Shown: positions 7,662-13,247, counted from the stretch's first letter. The stretch is DNA of 17,724 nt from Candidatus Omnitrophota bacterium (GCA_026387115.1 JAPLMI010000209.1:1-17724), one strand, 5' to 3'. Notes: generated by a model not told the origin, from the letters alone. Made by a program: numbers and translations.

Positions 7662-7889
7662 ATGAAGAAGGGGATCATAGTTTTAATAGCGATTGCCGTA
7701 TTGGTCGCATTTACCATCCCGGCAATGGCGGAAACGATGTTTAATGAAATGAGCAAATGCATATCGACTTGGAAGTGCCCGATGAAGTGCGAACCGAGCA
7801 AGTCGGCACCGGCAAAGGCAAACGTTGCAAAGCCGGCCACGACGACAGACGCTCTGTACAACAAAATACCCACTGGAACGGTTAAATAA
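7662..7889 (+). CDS. Small secreted Cys-containing protein, function unknown
   Basis: The protein has 75 aa from ATG 7662, placed 5 nt after GGGAGG; a GTG two codons upstream overlaps that site. A signal peptide is clear (1-23, ending AMA). The mature part has three cysteines in C-x5-C-x3-C (33, 39, 43) and a low-complexity Ala/Pro/Lys/Thr tail. It stands alone between its own promoter and terminator. I do not recognise a family. It resembles the protein at 11392 only in size and in being exported. Confidence 0.7.
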   Translation: MKKGIIVLIAIAVLVAFTIPAMAETMFNEMSKCISTWKCPMKCEPSKSAPAKANVAKPATTTDALYNKIPTGTVK

Positions 7890-7916
7890 ACAGCAGGAAG
7901 CAGATCTTAAGAAAAT

Positions 7917-7958
7917 TAAAAGGGGGCATGGATTAATTTCCTGCCCCCTTTTATTTTT
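7917..7958 (+). terminator. Rho-independent terminator
   Basis: AAAAGGGGGCA (7918-7928) pairs with TGCCCCCTTTT (7942-7952) around a 13-nt loop, followed by ATTTTT. This strong G/C stem ends the small secreted protein transcript. Confidence 0.85.
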
Positions 7959-8041
7959 AAAAAAATAAGGTAAAAAATGACCTCATAAAAATTCGGTGCC
8001 ATCCCACAAAGGGACACCCTGCTGCTTCAAAACCTTACCCA

Positions 8042-8070
8042 TTTACACCCACCTGAAAATCTGCTATAAT
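8042..8070 (+). promoter_or_regulatory. Promoter of the tRNA-Thr leader (ancestral)
   Basis: TTTACA (8042-8047), a 17-nt spacer and a perfect TATAAT (8065-8070). It reads into the structured leader and the truncated tRNA-Thr. It shares AAAATCTGNTATAAT with the promoter at 9653, which stands before the second tRNA half. Confidence 0.75.
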
Positions 8071-8078
8071 TCAATCAT

Positions 8079-8306
8079 AAAAAGGGGTTACAGGGGAAAC
8101 TTCTTAATCGTCACGATTAGAAAAGTTCCTCATGCTGTCGATAAATAGTTGGCATGAGAAAAGATTGTTTTCCCCTGTGCCTGTCGTCTGCTTGCGAAGG
8201 AAAGGATATATTAAAGGAAAACCATTGGGTTTTCCTTTAAGGAACGAAGGCCGAACAAGACTTGCCTAAACCTATTGCTAGGTGGTCGCCGTGAGGCCGT
8301 AGCGAC
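8079..8306 (+). ncRNA. Structured tRNA-Thr leader RNA, copy 1 (with 62-nt insert)
   Basis: This segment is repeated at 11058-11223. The shared part has an outer stem ACAGGGGAAA/TTTTCCCCTGT, a long 13-bp hairpin (TTAAAGGAAAACC with its complement, about 8210-8239), a small hairpin ACCTA-TTGC-TAGGT and a GTCGC/GCGAC stem just before the tRNA. Copy 1 alone carries 62 extra nt (8100-8161) in the loop of the outer stem, which form two more hairpins (TAATCG/CGATTA and CTCATGC/GCATGAG). Outside the insert I count one mismatch with copy 2. I do not recognise the RNA family; it does not look like RNase P RNA, tmRNA, 6S or SRP RNA. Confidence 0.55.
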
Positions 8307-8344
8307 GCTGGCGTAGCTCAGTCGGTAGAGCAGCGGTTTCGTAA
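8307..8344 (+). pseudogene. tRNA-Thr(CGT) 5' half, copy 1
   Basis: These are the first 38 nt of the tRNA at 11224, with one change in the D loop (C for T). The match ends right after the anticodon loop (TTTCGTAA), and the anticodon 3' stem, T arm and acceptor 3' strand are missing. Instead the sequence continues CAACAAGTAGG, as at the 9785 copy. It cannot make a tRNA. Confidence 0.9.
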
Positions 8345-8486
8345 CAACAAGTAGGTGACATTCATAACTCCCGCAGTTGCAAGCAGTTCCGCATATTCCC
8401 CGTCGGTTAAACAGGATTTCAATCTATCTGTATCTATCGGACTTACAGCGCAATTTAGCTCTCTTATCAGCACAAAAATAGCACAA
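8345..8486. repeat. Att-like segment, copy 1
   Basis: From 8350 it aligns without gaps to 9828-9964, with about 108 of 137 positions identical by my hand count. A 27-nt block around 8421-8447 is fully identical. It begins CAACAAGTAGG at the tRNA break and ends with GCACAA-N5-GCACAA (8470-8486). The differences are spread evenly over the three codon positions, so I see no sign of coding selection. I infer a recombination site with recombinase arm sites. Confidence 0.65.
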
Positions 8487-8512
8487 GATAAGAACTTAAA
8501 AATATCCAATAT

Positions 8513-8541
8513 TTGCCATTTCCTGGATTATGGAGTATAAT
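8513..8541 (+). promoter_or_regulatory. Promoter of the TPR gene
   Basis: TTGCCA (8513-8518), a 17-nt spacer and a perfect TATAAT (8536-8541), about 40 nt before the start codon. Confidence 0.7.
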
Positions 8542-8580
8542 TATAGAAGATTTGGGAAACATTATACGAGGAGGAGCAAT

Positions 8581-9234
8581 ATGAGACACAGAAGTTCCAA
8601 AATATTGATGTTTATTTCTATAGGAATATTATTTTTAGGTATTTCTTTTGTCTATGCTGAGACTGCGGAAGAATATTACAACCGCGGACTTGCCTGCGGT
8701 AAACAAGGCAATCTCACACAAGCTATCTCTGAATTTACCAAGTCCATTAAAATGAACCCAAATCTTGCAGATGCCTATTGCAATCGCGGAATTGCCTATT
8801 ATAGTCAAGGTAATTTCACCCAAGCCATCTCTGATTATATAAAGGCCATTGCAATAAATCCCAGGCTCGCAGATGCCTATTACAACCGCGGAATTGCCTA
8901 TTATAGTCAAGGTAACTTTACCCAAGCCATCTCTGATTATTCCAAAGCCATTGAAATAAATCCCAACGATTCGGAAGCCTATTGGAGCCGCGGGAATGTT
9001 TATTCAAAACAAGGTAATTTACCCGAAGCTATTAGTGACTATAATAAAGCTATTGAAATAAATCCTAGCTTTGCAATCGCTTATGAAGGCCGAGCATATT
9101 CATATTTTGATAAGAAAGAATATGAAAAAGCGTGGAATGATGTGCATAAAGCAGAGGCTTTGGGATATAAGGCTGATAAAGATGACTTGGAATTTTTAGA
9201 TAAGCTTAAAAAAGCATTAGGAAGGGATAAATAG
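8581..9234 (+). CDS. Secreted tetratricopeptide-repeat protein
   Basis: The protein has 217 aa from ATG 8581 directly after AGGAGGAG; an upstream in-frame ATG at 8530 falls inside the promoter. A signal peptide (1-26, ending VYA) leads into five TPR units of 34 residues, at about 27-60, 61-94, 95-128, 129-162 and 163-196. Each has the W/Y-x2-RG-x-A/V-Y-x3-G-N pattern and a closing A-I-x-I-N-P. Units 2 and 3 are near-identical at DNA level (102-bp tandem repeat), so the array has expanded recently. TPR proteins are protein-protein adaptors; the partner is unknown. The DNA is clearly more A+T-rich than the flanking core genes, in line with transfer. It is the first cargo gene of cassette A. Confidence 0.9.
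   Translation: MRHRSSKILMFISIGILFLGISFVYAETAEEYYNRGLACGKQGNLTQAISEFTKSIKMNPNLADAYCNRGIAYYSQGNFTQAISDYIKAIAINPRLADAYYNRGIAYYSQGNFTQAISDYSKAIEINPNDSEAYWSRGNVYSKQGNLPEAISDYNKAIEINPSFAIAYEGRAYSYFDKKEYEKAWNDVHKAEALGYKADKDDLEFLDKLKKALGRDK
8761..8964 (+). repeat. 102-bp tandem duplication inside the TPR gene
   Basis: Positions 8761-8862 and 8863-8964 encode TPR units 2 and 3 and differ at about 12 of 102 positions. The length is exactly 34 codons, so copy number can change without a frameshift. Confidence 0.85.
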
Positions 9235-9298
9235 GTTTGATTATCTTGAAGTAAAGGAGCAATTTAAGTATCCCCGCCACCCTTGAAAGGAAAATGAG

Positions 9299-9616
9299 AT
9301 GAAGAAGTTTATAGCTTTAGTAATTATTTACGGATTGTCCTTAATAGTTCTGACTAAAAGTGCGTATTGTCAATACGATGAAAAAAGTCTTCCAAAATTA
9401 CGGAAAGGAGCATCTTTTAAGACATCTAAAAAACCACAAATGTATAATTTTGTTCTTATAAACGGGAAAATACTAAAAGGAAGCATTGCGAAGGAGGACG
9501 AAAAGGGCTATACGATACAATTTAGTGGTGGTAATGACACTAAATATTTTGATTTTTCTTCGGAATTATATGTCAAGAAAGATAAAATTAGTCGAGTAGA
9601 GCCAATTACTGAATAG
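9299..9616 (+). CDS. Small exported protein of unknown function
   Basis: The protein has 105 aa from ATG 9299, with GAAAGGAAA upstream. A signal peptide spans about 1-24 (ending AYC). The mature part contains a short beta-type pattern FVLINGKILKGSIAKEDEKGYTI, like the small SH3-like strands often seen after a membrane anchor (NGxxxxGxI), followed by a charged tail. No family is recognised. It lies 64 nt downstream of the TPR gene and is probably cotranscribed with it as the second cargo gene of cassette A. An unused Shine-Dalgarno-like AAAGGAG lies at about 9253-9259 with no start codon after it, possibly a relic of a lost gene. Confidence 0.65.
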   Translation: MKKFIALVIIYGLSLIVLTKSAYCQYDEKSLPKLRKGASFKTSKKPQMYNFVLINGKILKGSIAKEDEKGYTIQFSGGNDTKYFDFSSELYVKKDKISRVEPITE

Positions 9617-9652
9617 CCTTGAGATTTCGGAAAGCATACAAAAATGTTATCC

Positions 9653-9681
9653 TTAACACTCTCCATAAAATCTGATATAAT
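9653..9681 (+). promoter_or_regulatory. Promoter before the second tRNA-Thr half
   Basis: TTAACA (9653-9658), a 17-nt spacer and TATAAT (9676-9681). It shares AAAATCTGNTATAAT with the promoter at 8042. It would drive a short leader with two hairpins (GCCTA/TAGGC and CTAACTC/GAGTTAG, about 9711-9776) into a tRNA half that cannot fold. Confidence 0.7.
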
Positions 9682-9691
9682 CAGAAAATCA

Positions 9692-9708
9692 GCACAAATA
9701 CAGCACAA
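9692..9708. repeat. GCACAA-N5-GCACAA motif, right arm of cassette A
   Basis: Two GCACAA hexamers lie 11 bp apart, identical in layout to those at 8470-8486 and 9948-9964. The pair begins 93 nt before the tRNA half at 9785. It is a candidate binding site for a recombinase on one face of the helix. Confidence 0.55.
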
Positions 9709-9784
9709 ACGCCTAAAACTGAAGAAGTAGGCATAATTGAAGATTTACCTAACTCTTTGAAACAAGCAGAGTTAGTGCATTAAT

Positions 9785-9822
9785 GCTGGCGTAGCTCAGT
9801 TGGTAGAGCAGCGGTTTCGTAA
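9785..9822 (+). pseudogene. tRNA-Thr(CGT) 5' half, copy 2
   Basis: These 38 nt are identical to the start of the intact tRNA at 11224 and break at the same base, after the anticodon loop, into CAACAAGTAGG. The leader in front of it is unrelated in sequence to the leader copies at 8079 and 11058. Confidence 0.9.
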
Positions 9823-9964
9823 CAACAAGTAGGCTGTTTTCATAACCCTCACGATATCAATCACTTCTGTATATTCCCCGACGGGTAAACAGAACTTCAA
9901 TCTATCTGTATCTATCGGACTTCCAGTGCAATTTAGCTGTCTTCTTAGCACAATTCTCGCACAA
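9823..9964. repeat. Att-like segment, copy 2
   Basis: This is the partner of 8345-8486: the same first 11 bases after the tRNA break, the same 27-nt invariant block and the same terminal GCACAA-N5-GCACAA (9948-9964) at the same distance (126 nt) from the tRNA break. About 79 percent of aligned positions match. Confidence 0.65.
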
Positions 9965-10016
9965 GACATCTCGCCACTCCTGAAAAAGAAATAGGCGATT
10001 TTGCTGAAAAAATATC

Positions 10017-10044
10017 TTGACTAATTTTATGAGTCTAATATAAT
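10017..10044 (+). promoter_or_regulatory. Promoter of the toxin-antitoxin operon
   Basis: TTGACT (10017-10022), a 16-nt spacer and TATAAT (10039-10044). The -10 box lies inside the first operator palindrome. Confidence 0.75.
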
Positions 10045-10068
10045 AGACGAGTGTCTAATATATTAGAC
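10033..10068. promoter_or_regulatory. Double palindromic operator
   Basis: GTCTAATATAATAGAC (10033-10048) and GTCTAATATATTAGAC (10053-10068) are two near-identical 16-bp palindromes whose centres are 20 bp apart, about two helical turns. The first covers the -10 box and the second covers the start of transcription. The winged-helix domain of the protein just downstream is the obvious candidate to bind here and repress its own operon. Confidence 0.8.
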
Positions 10069-10079
10069 TGATTGATACG

Positions 10080-10628
10080 ATGAAGAAAACAAAAGCTATA
10101 GATATATTTGGAGCTACTAATTCTCTCAAGGTGCTCTCATACCTTGCAGAGCATCCTGGGAAGGAATTTCTGTGTAGCGAAATCCAGGAGGCTTTCTCCA
10201 TAAGCAGGGCAGGCGTATATATAGCACTTGGAGAGCTTGCACGGCAGAATCTTGTCTCAAAAGTAAAGAAGGGGAAGCAGCTCTTTTACTCTATCATATA
10301 TGACGACTCCGCCATAAAGCAGTTTAAGGTCTTGAAAAATATCCTTGTCCTGCGCCCTCTTGTATCAAAGCTAAAGTCATTATCCAAAAAGATAATCCTT
10401 TACGGAAGCACGAGCCGTGGTGAGAACGACCCCTCAAGCGATATAGACCTGTTTATCTTATCCAACGAACCAGAAGCCATAAAGAAGATAGTAAATTCTA
10501 TAAAGACGAAACAGAAGATTCAGTCCGTGATTAAGACGCCATCGGAACTCGCCGACTTCAAGGATAAGGAAAAAACCTACTATGCCGAGGTTGATAGGGG
10601 TATTACCCTCTGGGAGGAAAAAGAATGA
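10080..10628 (+). CDS. MNT-type nucleotidyltransferase antitoxin with N-terminal winged helix
   Basis: The protein has 182 aa. Residues 8-72 form an ArsR/MarR-like winged helix (FSISRAGVYIALGELARQNLV as the recognition region). Residues about 95-175 form a minimal nucleotidyltransferase with GSTSRGEN..SSDIDLF, where G109, S110, D121 and D123 form the metal and nucleotide site. I could not pick out a convincing third carboxylate. In HEPN/MNT toxin-antitoxin pairs this partner neutralises the HEPN toxin, in studied cases by adding AMP units. Here the fused winged helix adds a DNA-binding part that fits the two palindromes upstream. No Shine-Dalgarno is visible. It overlaps the HEPN gene by ATGA. 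Confidence 0.9.
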   Translation: MKKTKAIDIFGATNSLKVLSYLAEHPGKEFLCSEIQEAFSISRAGVYIALGELARQNLVSKVKKGKQLFYSIIYDDSAIKQFKVLKNILVLRPLVSKLKSLSKKIILYGSTSRGENDPSSDIDLFILSNEPEAIKKIVNSIKTKQKIQSVIKTPSELADFKDKEKTYYAEVDRGITLWEEKE

Positions 10629-11053
10629 CCATTGAACACGATGAATGCATAAAGAAAGGTAAGATAAAACCCTTCTCAAGAGGCATTACGCTTGCCCCTA
10701 AAGAGCTTGAGACAGCGAAAGCTGATTTAGAAACAGCCCGAAAGACTCATAAAGAAGGCGATTACAAGTGGGCTACTATACAGATATATTACTCAATGTT
10801 CCATAGTGCAAGAGCGCTTCTCTATGCAAAGAACCTGCGTGAACACAGCCACTACTGCTTAATAGCCGCTATCAAGACATTGTATGTTGAGACGAAACAG
10901 ATTCCTGTATCTTTCCTTAATGCTCTTCAGGAGGCGAAGAATCTGCGAGAGGAAGCGGATTACTACAACCGATGGTCTCAGGCAGGCTGTGAGAAGCTGC
11001 TGAAACTCACCGAAGAGTTCTTGTATAAAGCGGAAAGTTTGATTAAAAAATAA
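10625..11053 (+). CDS. HEPN-domain toxin
   Basis: The protein has 142 aa and starts inside the stop of the nucleotidyltransferase gene (ATGA overlap). It is all-helical. The family core is visible as WATIQIYYSMFHSARALLYAKN (about 49-70), followed directly by R72-E-H-S-H76, which fits the R..H ribonuclease motif of HEPN proteins, then YCL and a C-terminal helical bundle. HEPN toxins cut RNA, and some are known to act on tRNA. Its stop is 4 nt before the start of leader copy 2 of tRNA-Thr, so operon transcripts probably run into the only intact tRNA-Thr gene. Confidence 0.88.
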   Translation: MTIEHDECIKKGKIKPFSRGITLAPKELETAKADLETARKTHKEGDYKWATIQIYYSMFHSARALLYAKNLREHSHYCLIAAIKTLYVETKQIPVSFLNALQEAKNLREEADYYNRWSQAGCEKLLKLTEEFLYKAESLIKK

Positions 11054-11057
11054 CCAC

Positions 11058-11223
11058 AAAAAGGGGTTACAGGGGAAAAGATTGTTTTCCCCTGTGCCTG
11101 TCGTCTGCTTGCGAAGGAAAGGATATATTAAAGGAAAACCATTGGGTTTTCCTTTAAGGAACGAAGGCCGAACAAGACCTGCCTAAACCTATTGCTAGGT
11201 GGTCGCCGTGAGGCCGTAGCGAC
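11058..11223 (+). ncRNA. Structured tRNA-Thr leader RNA, copy 2
   Basis: This is a near-exact copy of the leader at 8079-8306 but without the 62-nt two-hairpin insert; the outer stem here closes on AAGATTG or similar. It begins 4 nt after the HEPN stop codon and lacks the promoter that stands before copy 1. The GTCGC/GCGAC stem ends at the tRNA 5' end. Confidence 0.55.
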
Positions 11224-11299
11224 GCTGGCGTAGCTCAGTTGGTAGAGCAGCGGTTTCGTAAACCGCAGGTCGTCCGTTCAAATCGGACCGCCAGCTCCA
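11224..11299 (+). tRNA. tRNA-Thr(CGT), intact, CCA encoded
   Basis: The acceptor stem GCTGGCG pairs with CGCCAGC (11289-11295). The anticodon stem GCGGT/ACCGC encloses TTCGTAA, giving anticodon CGT, which reads ACG. The T arm contains GTTCAAAT. T11296 is the discriminator and CCA is encoded at 11297-11299. It is the only complete copy in the window. Confidence 0.95.
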
Positions 11300-11313
11300 C
11301 ACCATCTATTTTC

Positions 11314-11342
11314 TTGTAGACAAACGATAATAGTGGTATAAT
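11314..11342 (+). promoter_or_regulatory. Promoter of the small secreted protein gene at 11392
   Basis: TTGTAG (11314-11319), a 17-nt spacer and a perfect TATAAT (11337-11342). Confidence 0.65.
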
Positions 11343-11391
11343 ATCGGAAATTTACACGAAAGAAAATTCACGCGAAAGGGAGGTGATTTGA

Positions 11392-11745
11392 ATGAAAAAG
11401 ATTCTAATAGCCATTATCGCGATCATAGTTGCGGCTTCGTTCTGCTATGCGGCAAATGAGCCTACACCAAAGGCCACGAGTCCGCTTGGCGCTGTAGTGG
11501 AGACCGGCGGAGTTCTTGTCGGCAAGCTAACGAACGTTATCGAGAAGAGCCTCGGCGGCGGGAAGATGGAAAACTCGCTCGTGATGGCCGAAGATAACGG
11601 CAAGACGAAGATAATTCCTCTTGACAATACGGTAAAAGCGCTTGATACCGGTTTCCACGTCGTTACCCTGAACCAGCTTAAGGGCAGGAAGGTATCTGTT
11701 TCGACAGCGGGCGGAAGAGCGACGACAGTCCAGGAGATAAAGTAG
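11392..11745 (+). CDS. Small secreted protein, function unknown
   Basis: The protein has 117 aa with a very strong ribosome binding site (AGGGAGGTGA) before ATG 11392. A signal peptide spans 1-20 (ending CYA). The mature part is 97 residues with a beta-rich pattern (SLVMAEDNGKTKIIPLDNTVKAL, then LKGRKVSVSTAGG). This suggests a small single-domain periplasmic protein similar to the OB-like proteins that pass a value such as a metal or peptide, though that is only a shape-based guess. There are no cysteines in the mature part. It is the first gene to the right of the island, has its own promoter and returns to the base composition of the core genes. Confidence 0.75.
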   Translation: MKKILIAIIAIIVAASFCYAANEPTPKATSPLGAVVETGGVLVGKLTNVIEKSLGGGKMENSLVMAEDNGKTKIIPLDNTVKALDTGFHVVTLNQLKGRKVSVSTAGGRATTVQEIK

Positions 11746-11758
11746 CAATAAAACTGTC

Positions 11759-11865
11759 AAAAATGGGACAGGCCTAATAGATTGGGACAGAAACCGTTTT
11801 CATATAAGCATTGTTTGCATGAAAATAGTCTCTGTCTCATAACTATGGCGCCTGTCCTCATTTTT
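11759..11865. repeat. Long imperfect hairpin with GGGACAG motifs (REP/MITE-like)
   Basis: The outer stem AAAAATGGGACAGGC (11759-11773) pairs with 11850-11865 with one bulge. The middle stem TGGGACAGA (11783-11791) pairs with TCTGTCTCA (11831-11839), and the inner stem TTTTCAT (11797) pairs with ATGAAAA (11819). GGGACAG recurs twice on the left side. Such nested GGGACAG hairpins resemble repeats mobilised by REP-associated Y1 transposases; that link is from general knowledge. It ends in seven T and could also end the upstream transcript. Confidence 0.6.
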
Positions 11866-11929
11866 TTGGCCGCCTTGATATTTCTTCCGGATACCCCGGT
11901 ATATCAAACCTTTAGCTAATATGAAATTA

Positions 11930-11938
11930 TGATATAAT
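11930..11938 (+). promoter_or_regulatory. Extended -10 promoter of the MFS gene
   Basis: TGATATAAT gives an extended -10 element, with TATAAT at 11933-11938. The -35 region is weak (TTTAGC at 11911). Confidence 0.45.
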
Positions 11939-11987
11939 ATTTTCTCTTGCCCGCGCCTGCCTTGTTCGGGTAAAATATGGCTAGGAT

Positions 11988-13247
11988 ATGACACGATTTC
12001 GTGACGTACTGAAGAACAAGAATTTCCTATTCCTCTGGCTCGGCCAGGTCATATCGAACTTCGGCGACCGGCTGAACCAGATGGCGCTCGTCGCGCTTGT
12101 GTATCAGCGCAACCCCGGCTCCGAAATAGCCCTCGCGAAACTCATCTCATTTACGATCATTCCCGTCTTCATTATCGGCCCAATCGCCGGCGCCTGGGTC
12201 GATAGATTAAACCGCCGCAATATCATGATAATCTCCGACATATTAAGGGGCGTCCTGGTCCTATCGATACCGTTATTCATTAAATTTAACCAGATACTGC
12301 CGGTATATCTTGTGATATTCGTCATATTTTCGATCTCGCGGTTCTTCATCCCGTCGAAAATGGCGATAATACCGGAAATCGTCTCGAAAGAAAAACTTCT
12401 CATTGCGAATACGCTCGCCGACGCGACACACACTATCGGCAATGTCGTGGGGCTGGTCGTCGCCGGTATCATAGTCAATATCGCCTGCGTCGGCGCGATC
12501 GGCGGGTTTTACATAGATAGCCTTACGTTCTTTATATCGGCCGCGCTTATAGCGCTGATGGCCCAGCGCGAATTTATACGGGATGTAAGAAACGACCTGG
12601 AAGCGACGAGACGCGCCATCGGGAATTCGTTCAGGCGCTCGATAGCGGGCGAAATAAAGGAGGGCTTCAGCTATATCGCGAAATACAGTAATATGCGTTT
12701 CGTCGTATACGTCTTTTTTCTTCTCATGGCGGGGCTTGGCACGATATCCTGCGTCATAATAGTCTTTATCCAGCGCGCTTTCGGGACTTCCACAAGAGAC
12801 CTCGGATTCCTGGGGATGTTTCTCGTGGGCGGGCTTCTGGCGGGGGCTATATTATACGGCAAACTCGGCCAGAATATCGAAAGGCACAGGGCCATACACC
12901 TCAGTTTTATTACGACAGGGATTTTTATTATTCTTTTCGCGTTATTTGTAAGCCGTTATCCGAACCTGCTTCTGGCGGGGGTTATTATGGCGCTCTTGGG
13001 AGTGAGCGTAAGCCCTATAATGGTTTCCACGAATACGTTGACTCACGAAACTATTCCGGAAGAAGTGAGGGGAAGGATCTTCAGTTCCCTGGAATCAGTG
13101 ATACATCTTGCGTTTCTCGTTTTTATGTTCATCGCGGCCTATGCGGCAAAATTTGTTGACAGGTTCTGGATACTTATCGCGGCAGGGACGATATTCGGTT
13201 TATGCGGTTTGATAGGGGCCGTGTCGGAGAAGGAAAGGGCTACTTAG
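11988..13247 (+). CDS. Major facilitator superfamily transporter, MFS_3/efflux type
   Basis: The protein has 419 aa with about 12 predicted membrane helices. The N-terminal signature RDVLKNKNFLFLWLGQVISNFGDRL is typical of the MFS_3 (enterobactin/macrolide-exporter-like) group. Motif A is present as GAWVDRLNRRN (about 68-78). A central cytoplasmic loop (about 185-220) separates the two halves, and the second half ends with PEEVRGRIFSS. It acts in the inner membrane as a proton-driven exporter; the substrate cannot be told. Its last 8 nt overlap the convergent Cys-rich gene. The ribosome binding site is poor (TAGGAT). Confidence 0.88.
   Translation: MTRFRDVLKNKNFLFLWLGQVISNFGDRLNQMALVALVYQRNPGSEIALAKLISFTIIPVFIIGPIAGAWVDRLNRRNIMIISDILRGVLVLSIPLFIKFNQILPVYLVIFVIFSISRFFIPSKMAIIPEIVSKEKLLIANTLADATHTIGNVVGLVVAGIIVNIACVGAIGGFYIDSLTFFISAALIALMAQREFIRDVRNDLEATRRAIGNSFRRSIAGEIKEGFSYIAKYSNMRFVVYVFFLLMAGLGTISCVIIVFIQRAFGTSTRDLGFLGMFLVGGLLAGAILYGKLGQNIERHRAIHLSFITTGIFIILFALFVSRYPNLLLAGVIMALLGVSVSPIMVSTNTLTHETIPEEVRGRIFSSLESVIHLAFLVFMFIAAYAAKFVDRFWILIAAGTIFGLCGLIGAVSEKERAT

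Larger units (their letters stand above)
8345..9822 (+). mobile_element. Cassette A: tRNA-anticodon-inserted unit with TPR and secreted-protein cargo
   Basis: The unit runs from the base after one tRNA-Thr 5' half to the end of the next (1478 bp). In order it holds a non-coding att-like segment, a promoter, a TPR gene, a small secreted protein gene, a second promoter, a GCACAA-N5-GCACAA pair, a short leader and a 38-nt tRNA-Thr half. No recombinase or integrase is present, so mobility, if any, must come from elsewhere. The boundaries are inferred from the repeats. Confidence 0.6.
9823..11261 (+). mobile_element. Cassette B: tRNA-anticodon-inserted unit with HEPN/nucleotidyltransferase cargo
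   Basis: This 1439-bp unit follows cassette A directly. It has an att-like segment (9823-9964), a promoter with operators, a two-gene toxin-antitoxin operon, leader copy 2 and a tRNA-Thr 5' half that is joined to the true 3' half and so restores the gene. No recombinase is encoded. Unlike cassette A, it has no GCACAA pair near its right end, where the resident-type leader stands instead. Confidence 0.6.

Noticed and set aside
8079..8306. RNase P RNA, tmRNA, 6S or SRP RNA as identity of the leader
   Set aside because: None of the conserved cores I know for these RNAs is present.
8318..8509. Minus-strand ORF across att-like segment 1 ending inside the tRNA half; a similar one can be read in segment 2
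   Set aside because: The two peptides look alike, but the base differences are equally spread over codon positions and both strands stay open, so the likeness follows from DNA conservation. It resembles no integrase that I know.
8355..8540. Plus-strand ORF over the same segment
   Set aside because: Same lack of codon bias, no ribosome binding site, and its end overlaps the TPR promoter.
8761..8964. CRISPR-like direct repeats
   Set aside because: The repeats are adjacent 102-bp TPR codon units with no spacers.
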